Source: Parvularcula sp964219355
Lineage (GTDB): Bacteria > Pseudomonadota > Alphaproteobacteria > Caulobacterales > Parvularculaceae
Direction: 5' to 3'
Length of the DNA: 64,000 bases
Assembly: GCA_964219355.1 (NCBI GenBank)
Contig: CAXPOZ010000004.1
Coordinates: 62,001-126,000, forward strand
Program-made: the position numbers and the translations under genes
Shown here: one piece after another, positions 58,662 through 64,000 of the stretch
Layout: every line of letters begins with the position of its first letter
How positions within the stretch are numbered: the first letter of the stretch is position 1
Notes under the pieces: model-generated
The model's database searches: none
Told to the model about the DNA's origin: nothing
Seen by the model: the letters and a program-made list of their open reading frames with translations, nothing else

Positions 58662-59297
58662 TCAATTTGCCTCTGCCGCCTGCATGGCCGCGATGAGCTC
58701 TCCGTCCCGCGCCTTGGCCTTCAGATAGGCGGGCCGGTCCGTCAGCCGGGCGGCATAAGCCTCAAAGCCGGGCTTTTTCGGCAGGGTGCCGAACTGCAAG
58801 CCCCAGATGATCTGGCTGCCGACATAGACATCGGCGGCGGTGAATCGGTCGCCCGCAGCGAAATCCTTGCCATCGAACGCCGTCTCGAAAGCGTTGACCG
58901 TCCGCTCGTAACTGCCAAAGCCGACTGTGCCTTCCTTTTGCGGCCCCTCAGGCACCCATCCCATGGTGTTGGCGGTAATCGCCTGCTCCACCGGGCCCGC
59001 CGCAAAAAACATCCAGCGATAATAATCGGCGCGCTCCTCCGGCTTTGGCGCCAGCCCTTTTTCAAGGAAGGCCTCCGCCAGATAGGCACAGATCGCCGCG
59101 CATTCGGTCACGACCTTCCCGTCGTGCCGGATGGCAGGGACTTTCCCCATCGGATTGATCGCCAGATAGGCGTCGGACTTCATCTCCGGACCATAGGTCA
59201 GGATATGCTCCTCATAGGGCTCGCCGACCTCCTCCAGCATCCATCGGATGATCTGGGATCGGGACATCGGGTTTGTGTAGAATTCAATACCTGCCAT
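58662..59297 (-). CDS. Glutathione S-transferase family protein
   Basis: 211 residues from ATG 59297. The thioredoxin-like N-terminal domain has FYTNPMSRSQIIRWMLEEVG (Ser/Tyr active-site region) and AINPMGKVPAIRHDGKVVTECAAICAYLAE, including the cis-Pro and the Glu/Ser glutathione site. The helical C-terminal domain has AAGDRFTAADVYVGSQIIWG. Beta-like bacterial GST. Substrate unknown. Confidence 0.88.
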   Translation of the reverse strand: MAGIEFYTNPMSRSQIIRWMLEEVGEPYEEHILTYGPEMKSDAYLAINPMGKVPAIRHDGKVVTECAAICAYLAEAFLEKGLAPKPEERADYYRWMFFAAGPVEQAITANTMGWVPEGPQKEGTVGFGSYERTVNAFETAFDGKDFAAGDRFTAADVYVGSQIIWGLQFGTLPKKPGFEAYAARLTDRPAYLKAKARDGELIAAMQAAEAN

Positions 59298-59434
59298 CTG
59301 CAGTTCCCTCATACGCGGCGTGATCACTGTGCCGGTGGCAGCGACTGGCCCGCAAGCACCCCGCGCAGTGCAAAGCTTCACGGGCGGCCCCAGCCGGGTT
59401 ACGACAAGGCAAGTTTGTCTGGGAGGACATTTTC

Positions 59435-61441
59435 ATGCGTCGTACCACCCTTGCTCTGGCATTCATGGCCGGCACCATGCTCACAGCCCATGCCGCAGCG
59501 GAAACCCCGCTGACCCCGGAGGACATGTTCAAGGTCCGCCATGTCGGCTCCGTCACCATGTCGCCGGATGGCAGCCATGTCGCCTATACCCTGTCGAGAA
59601 TGCCCGACATCCTCAATGGCGAGGACAATGGCAGCTCTTCATCAGAAGTCCTTATCGCCACCGCCGCAGGTCAGTCGCGGATCTATCTCTCGGCAGATGT
59701 CGGTGCGTACAGCCTGGGCTGGAAGGATGAGACGACCCTGACTTATCTTGCGAGCGATGACGGCAAGACCGCTCTCTTCACGCTCGATATCACCGGCGGC
59801 GCACCACAAAAGCTCTTCTCCTTTGATGAGAGCATCCGCTCTTACGATCTCGCTGATGACGGCAAGGTGATCTTTTTCTCCGCCCGCGATGCAAGCGACC
59901 CCAAGGACAAGCAGCTCGAAAAGATGGGCTTTGACGCCAACATCATCGATGAGGATTACAGCTTCACCCGGCTTTACCGCTATGACGCCACCGCCGGTGA
60001 GACGACCTCGTTTGACCTTGAAGGTCAGGTCTCGTCATTTGATGCGTCTGCGGATGGTGATCGCGTCGTGGTTGCCCTCGCCCCAACCCCACTGGTCGGC
60101 GATGATATCATCAACCGGACATACCACATCATCGACGGCGATGATGGTGACGTGCAAAGCGTCATCGACACCAAGGGCAAGATCGGCAAGGCCGAATTCT
60201 CCCCGGACGGACGGCGCATTGCCTTTCTTGCTGGCGTCGACCGCCAGGATCCGATCGCCCATACACTTGCCGTCGCCAATGCACGGAATGGTGAGTTCAC
60301 ATTCCTGACCAAGGATCTGGCCGATCAGGTCGATTTTGCGTGGGCGGATAATGGCAGCCTCCACCTCCTTACCCATCGCGGGACGGGCAGTGAATATGCT
60401 CGCATGTCCCTCAGCGGACAGAGCAGCGGTGATACCGTCCATGAGGGTTATGTTGCACGCAGCATTTCCGCCGCCGGCGGCAGCTACGCGATCGCAGCGG
60501 ATGCGCCAGACCGTCCGCGTGCGCTCTATGTCTCGCAAGGCGGGGATTTGAGCAAATGGACGAGACACAATGATTGGCTTGCAGACAAGACCCTCGGCAA
60601 TCAGGAAGTCGTCACCTGGACCGCGCGCGACGGCATCGAGATCGAGGGACTTCTGATCACACCGAAAGGTCGTAAGCCCTCAAGAGGCTGGCCGATGATC
60701 ACCGTCGTTCATGGCGGGCCGGAAGCGCATTATTCGAATGGCTGGGTCACCGGCTATTCGACGCCCGGTCATTTTGGCGCAGCGTCAGGCTATGCAGTCT
60801 TTTACCCGAACTATCGCGGCTCAACCGGCCGCGGGGTGGATTTTGCCAAGCTCGACCATCTTGATCCGCCTGCAGCCGAATTCAACGACATCGTCGATGG
60901 CATTGAGGCGCTGGCCGAGGCCGGGACGATCAACAAGGACAAGGTCGGGATCACCGGCGGCTCTTATGGCGGCTATGCCTCGGCCTGGGGCGCAACAGCA
61001 CTGTCCGAGCATTTTGCAGCGGCCGTCGTCTTTGTGGCGCTGACCGACCTCATTTCCTTCTCCGGGACGACGGATATCCCCGAGGAAATGTCGGACAGCC
61101 ACTTCCAGATGTACCCGGAAGGAAACTGGCAGACCTATCTTGAGCAGAGCCCGGTCTATCATGCCGCAAACAGCAAGACGCCGACGCTGATCCTGCATGG
61201 CGAAGCGGACCCGCGCGTCCACCCCTCGCAATCGCTTGAGCTCTTCCGTTATCTCAAGCGGGTCGGCCAGGCACCGGTGCGGCTTGTCACCTATCCCGGT
61301 GAAGGCCACGGCAACCGCCGGGCAGCCGCGCAATATGACTATTCCCTCCGGCTGATGCGCTGGATGGACACGTTCCTCAAAGGGGACGGTGAAGAGATGC
61401 CGGGTCACGAACTTGATAAGGTCCGTGCCCTCGCAAAATAA
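59435..61441 (+). CDS. Secreted S9-family peptidase (dipeptidyl aminopeptidase/acylaminoacyl-peptidase type)
   Basis: 668 residues with signal peptide MRRTTLALAFMAGTMLTAHAA. The N-terminal two thirds is a beta-propeller (TMSPDGSHVAYTLSR, AEFSPDGRRIAFLAG). The alpha/beta-hydrolase domain carries Ser510 in TGGSYGGYA, Asp592 in HGEADPRVH and His625 in GEGHGNRR, a complete triad. HGGPEAHYSNGW holds the oxyanion region. It should release dipeptides or blocked residues from peptides in the periplasm or outside. A hairpin at 61451 separates it from the convergent hydrolase gene. Confidence 0.93.
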   Translation: MRRTTLALAFMAGTMLTAHAAAETPLTPEDMFKVRHVGSVTMSPDGSHVAYTLSRMPDILNGEDNGSSSSEVLIATAAGQSRIYLSADVGAYSLGWKDETTLTYLASDDGKTALFTLDITGGAPQKLFSFDESIRSYDLADDGKVIFFSARDASDPKDKQLEKMGFDANIIDEDYSFTRLYRYDATAGETTSFDLEGQVSSFDASADGDRVVVALAPTPLVGDDIINRTYHIIDGDDGDVQSVIDTKGKIGKAEFSPDGRRIAFLAGVDRQDPIAHTLAVANARNGEFTFLTKDLADQVDFAWADNGSLHLLTHRGTGSEYARMSLSGQSSGDTVHEGYVARSISAAGGSYAIAADAPDRPRALYVSQGGDLSKWTRHNDWLADKTLGNQEVVTWTARDGIEIEGLLITPKGRKPSRGWPMITVVHGGPEAHYSNGWVTGYSTPGHFGAASGYAVFYPNYRGSTGRGVDFAKLDHLDPPAAEFNDIVDGIEALAEAGTINKDKVGITGGSYGGYASAWGATALSEHFAAAVVFVALTDLISFSGTTDIPEEMSDSHFQMYPEGNWQTYLEQSPVYHAANSKTPTLILHGEADPRVHPSQSLELFRYLKRVGQAPVRLVTYPGEGHGNRRAAAQYDYSLRLMRWMDTFLKGDGEEMPGHELDKVRALAK

Positions 61442-61450
61442 GAACGAGGC

Positions 61451-61474
61451 GGGAGGAGCTCCGAAGCTCCTCCC
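61451..61474. terminator. Hairpin between convergent S9 peptidase and dienelactone hydrolase genes
   Basis: GGGAGGAGCT-CCGA-AGCTCCTCCC is a perfect 10-base stem in the 41-base gap between the two stop codons. No T-run on either side. Confidence 0.65.
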
Positions 61475-61482
61475 CCATTCGC

Positions 61483-62199
61483 TCAGTCAAAAAGTTCGGC
61501 GAGAAAATTCTCGAACGCCGCCCATGACCGGGCGTCCGCCGTCATGTCATATTTGAGGCCCAGATCAGGATTGTTCGCATCCTGATTGGTGAAGGCGTGT
61601 TTGACCCCGCCATAAAGGTGGAGCTGCCAGTCCGCCTTGCGCGCCGTCATTTCATCCGTGAACGCCCGTTGATCGTCAGGGCCCGCCATCGGATCCTCAT
61701 AGCCCTGAAACGCGATGACCTTAGGCTTGATGTCATCGCCCTCTTCATTCGTCGTCCCAAAGAGCGAGTGGAACGCCGTCACCCCGAGGACCGGCGCATT
61801 GATCCGCCCCATATCGAGGGCGCAGAGCCCACCGAAGCAATAGCCGGAGACGGCGGTCCGATCGACATCGACCTCATCCAGCGCCTTCATCTGACCGAGC
61901 GCGGCCAGAAGGCGGGTACGGAGTTCATCGCGCTCCTCCAGCAGCGGCGTGATCAGCGCCTGGCACTCTTCTGTCGTATTCCCGCGGCGGCCCTTGCCAA
62001 AGACATCCGCCGAAAAGCCGACATAGCCAAGCTCAGCGATCCGCTTTGCGGCAATCTCCTCATGCTCTTTGCGTCCGCCCCAGGCATGGCAGATCATGAC
62101 AGCCGGGCGCGGCCCCGATTGCTCATCATCCCAGGCCACAAACCCGTCATAGGGCGCACCGCCCAGATCATATTCCACAAGCTTCGTCGTTACCGTCAT
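61483..62199 (-). CDS. Dienelactone hydrolase family protein
   Basis: 238 residues. The catalytic triad of the family is present: Cys121 in SGYCFGGLCAL, Asp169 in GYEDPM and His201 in GGVKHAFTN. VMICHAWGG supplies the oxyanion region. Related enzymes hydrolyse lactones or esters, and a role in aromatic degradation is not supported by any neighbouring genes. Ribosome-binding site AGGAGTGAG. Divergent from a secreted protein of unknown function. Confidence 0.9.
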   Translation of the reverse strand: MTVTTKLVEYDLGGAPYDGFVAWDDEQSGPRPAVMICHAWGGRKEHEEIAAKRIAELGYVGFSADVFGKGRRGNTTEECQALITPLLEERDELRTRLLAALGQMKALDEVDVDRTAVSGYCFGGLCALDMGRINAPVLGVTAFHSLFGTTNEEGDDIKPKVIAFQGYEDPMAGPDDQRAFTDEMTARKADWQLHLYGGVKHAFTNQDANNPDLGLKYDMTADARSWAAFENFLAELFD

Positions 62200-62319
62200 C
62201 GCTCACTCCTGTTTCGGCCTCTGTCGCGTCCTTAGCGAAATTCCGCGCATGACCAATATTCCACTGGCAGTCGAAGCTCATCACCTTATGGTCCCTTCCA
62301 AGCCTGATGGACCCCAAGC

Positions 62320-62982
62320 ATGATTTTCGCCCTCTCTCTCCTCACTATCTCCGCGCCGCTGCCGGCAGAACTTTCCGAAGCGCTGGAAAGCCCAGAAGAT
62401 GCTCCTTTGCCTGTCTATGTTGCGGCATATGAAATGAGCGAGCTCAACGTCACAGCGAAGGTTGATCCCGCACAGCCCGAAGGACAGCGCATCACGGTCC
62501 TCTCCCCCAGGCGCGAAGACTGGCCCAAGGGGCTTGAGAAACAACTTGCGGAATTTGAGGCGGACACGGATGGAGACATCTGGTGTGATACTGCAGAAGA
62601 GCTGATCGGCGGGGATGTTGCGGAAATCTCGCGGGATGAGCATTCCATTTCCTACCGCTTCCCAATGGCTGTCGAAGATGGGGGCGATAAGGCCGACAAG
62701 GCCTTCGCGGATGCATCTCATGGAGAAGTCGATATTACGCGCACAGATGATGTCTCTTGGCGTGTCGCCGCGCTGAGGATTCGTCTCGACAAGCCCTTCA
62801 AGCCCGCCATGATCGCCAAGGTGACAAAGCTTGATGTCGATATCAGCTGCTCACCTGCCGCCAACGGACGCATGTATCAGGCGCGAACGCAAACCGGTAT
62901 TGAGGGCTCCGCCTTCGGCCGAAGCTTTTCCGAAACCGAAGTGATGGAATTGCGGAGTGTCAGCCTGCCTTCCGCCAACTGA
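62320..62982 (+). CDS. Predicted exported protein, unknown function (220 aa)
   Basis: No family recognised. The N-terminus (MIFALSLLTISAPLPA) looks like a short signal peptide. The rest is soluble with alternating hydrophobic pattern (VYVAAYEMSELNVTAKV, SISYRFPMAVEDG, AALRIRLDKPFKPAMIAKVTKLDVDISC) and only two cysteines (DIWCDTAEE and DISCSPAA) that could pair. There is no clear ribosome-binding site before 62320, so the start is tentative. Confidence 0.6.
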   Translation: MIFALSLLTISAPLPAELSEALESPEDAPLPVYVAAYEMSELNVTAKVDPAQPEGQRITVLSPRREDWPKGLEKQLAEFEADTDGDIWCDTAEELIGGDVAEISRDEHSISYRFPMAVEDGGDKADKAFADASHGEVDITRTDDVSWRVAALRIRLDKPFKPAMIAKVTKLDVDISCSPAANGRMYQARTQTGIEGSAFGRSFSETEVMELRSVSLPSAN

Positions 62983-62994
62983 CAGATCCGTGCC

Positions 62995-63432
62995 TCACTC
63001 CTGTGCTTCGGCACGCGCCTTCAACGCTTCATTGAGGGCAGGATATAAAGGTGCCGCCCGCGCATTGAGGACGGGCCGCAGAAAGAGCGGCCCGAGCCCG
63101 AAATAGACTTCCCCATGGATGAAGCGGGTCGCCTCCTCCACCGGATGCAGCTCAAAGAAATGATGGCCGATAAAGGTCACCGGATTGCCGCCGCGCCATT
63201 CGAGCCTGCGGCCCGGAATGACTTCATGGACCTTCCCGCCCATTCGGCGGCGACTTCCCTTCGCGTCCGTTACGGTAAAGCGCAGATCGGATCCGACTTC
63301 CGGCTTGCCCGACATCTCGGTCAGCATCGGGTTCCAGTCATCATATCCGGCAAAATCCGTCAGGATCGCCCAGACCCGTTCGGCGCTCGCGTCGATCAAT
63401 GTCTCCGCCACGACTTTATAGTGCAGACTCAT
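62995..63432 (-). CDS. SRPBCC-family (polyketide cyclase/START-like) protein
   Basis: 145 residues from ATG 63432. Earlier in-frame starts are disfavoured because the fold begins at residue 5. The START-like pattern is LHYKVVAETLIDASAERVWAILTDFAGYDDWNPM in two stretches, VGSDLRFTVTD, VHEVIPGRRLEWRGG and ATRFIHGEVYFGLGPLF. These proteins have a deep cavity for a lipid-like ligand, here unknown. It is divergent from the next gene, whose start lies beyond it. Confidence 0.8.
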   Translation of the reverse strand: MSLHYKVVAETLIDASAERVWAILTDFAGYDDWNPMLTEMSGKPEVGSDLRFTVTDAKGSRRRMGGKVHEVIPGRRLEWRGGNPVTFIGHHFFELHPVEEATRFIHGEVYFGLGPLFLRPVLNARAAPLYPALNEALKARAEAQE

Positions 63433-63565
63433 CCCGGTCCCTTCGTTCTTGTGTCTGCTCCCCGCTCCGCTTTTGTCACGTATTTGCGTGAAACGCATAA
63501 TCGCCATTACATGCTGCCTGCAAGCATGCCATTTCCCACATTGCCAGTTTTGATGGAGAGATGGA

Positions 63566-63910
63566 GTGACAAACACGGCAGAGGAGCGGAGTTACGCGGC
63601 AAATTCGATTTCCGGTATGGTTCGCGAATATGAGCGGAACCTGCTCGAGTTGGCCGAGACACTGCGTCAGGCTGAAGAAAGCGATGATGTGGTTCTCCAG
63701 CGGAAAATCCGCGGCCTCCAGCTTTCCAATAAATGGATCGTCGCCGACGCCATCGCCACCGATTGCCATGAGCTCGATGATCTTCGCGCTAAGCTCGAAC
63801 TTTGGCGCCTGTCCGTCCTCGGTACGCATGGTGAGCGGCCCCGGTCACCTGAGGAAGAACTGATCGCTTCAGTTCAGGAAGATCTTGCGCGGCTGTCCCT
63901 CGACAAGTGA
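63566..63910 (+). CDS. Helical protein of unknown function (114 aa)
   Basis: GTG start at 63566 behind GGAGAGATGGA. The protein is rich in Glu, Leu and Arg with an extended helical pattern (MVREYERNLLELAETLRQAEE, then KLELWRLSVLG and ELIASVQEDLARLSLDK), suggesting coiled-coil dimers. No membrane segment and no known motif. Confidence 0.65.
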   Translation: MTNTAEERSYAANSISGMVREYERNLLELAETLRQAEESDDVVLQRKIRGLQLSNKWIVADAIATDCHELDDLRAKLELWRLSVLGTHGERPRSPEEELIASVQEDLARLSLDK

Positions 63911-63965
63911 CCCTTCGGGCCAGCTTGCGTTCTGATTTAGTCTTTTTACCAGAGTACTGATGAAA

Positions 63966-63993
63966 AATGCCGACGAGAGACCTCGCCGGCATT
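63966..63993 (-). terminator. Terminator of a minus-strand gene beyond the right edge
   Basis: AATGCCG...CGGCATT with inner CGAG/CTCG pairs forms a hairpin. On the minus strand it is followed by TTTTTC, so it probably ends a leftward transcript coming from outside the window. Confidence 0.65.
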
Positions 63994-64000
63994 ATCGATT

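Noticed and set aside
57975..59513. 512-codon open frame across mdh and the glutathione transferase on the other strand
   Set aside because: Spans two clearly coding genes and an intergenic gap and shows no motif.

Overview
The window looks like chromosomal DNA of a Gram-negative alphaproteobacterium, probably aquatic or marine. The evidence is three very large TonB-dependent receptors, a FecI/FecR-type sigma/anti-sigma pair, many lipoproteins, a ROSE-like RNA thermometer before an hsp20 gene, a uridylylatable PII protein and a fairly high GC content. Genus cannot be fixed from sequence reading alone. No insertion sequences, phage genes or CRISPR arrays were seen.

Region 1 (1-2.1 kb): a minus-strand cluster with queF (queuosine synthesis), a three-helix membrane protein, a truncated cyclophilin and two look-alike small membrane proteins. 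Region 2 (2.2-18.8 kb): a carbohydrate island. A split UxaA-type sugar-acid dehydratase and a GH31 alpha-glycosidase with a PA14 insert are followed by a tight six-gene operon. That operon encodes an IlvD/Edd dehydratase, galactose dehydrogenase, KDGal kinase, KDPGal aldolase, an Na+/galactose symporter of the vSGLT type and an SMP-30 lactonase, which together form a De Ley-Doudoroff pathway from D-galactose to pyruvate and glyceraldehyde-3-phosphate. A divergent GntR/FCD regulator and a GH2 beta-galactosidase plus GH53 endo-galactanase pair (both lipoproteins) complete a galactan-utilisation locus. A shared palindrome-like motif lies before the dehydratase operon and before the GH2 gene.

Region 3 (18.9-29.1 kb): arsenite oxidase aioBA behind a porin, then a nearly complete molybdenum-cofactor operon (mobA, moaA, moaD, moaE, moaB, moaC, moeA), headed by a THUMP RNA methyltransferase. 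All lie on the minus strand. AioA needs bis-MGD, so the island carries an enzyme together with its cofactor supply. Region 4 (29.1-41 kb): an ECF sigma/FecR/STN-TonB receptor operon, divergent from two tandem TonB receptors that share a duplicated 5' leader.

Region 5 (41-64 kb): a tRNA-Leu(TAG), a secreted RTX calcium-binding repeat protein, nnrDE, glnB, dprA, a lipid-themed trio (alpha/beta hydrolase, SCP2-like protein, lipoprotein methyltransferase), hsp20, gpmA, a lipoprotein polysaccharide deacetylase, dodecin, a phosphohexomutase, a membrane protein with four near-identical 144-bp repeats, mdh, a glutathione transferase, an S9 peptidase, a dienelactone hydrolase and small proteins of unknown role. 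Most of this is core metabolism or housekeeping. The accessory signals are concentrated in regions 2-4.
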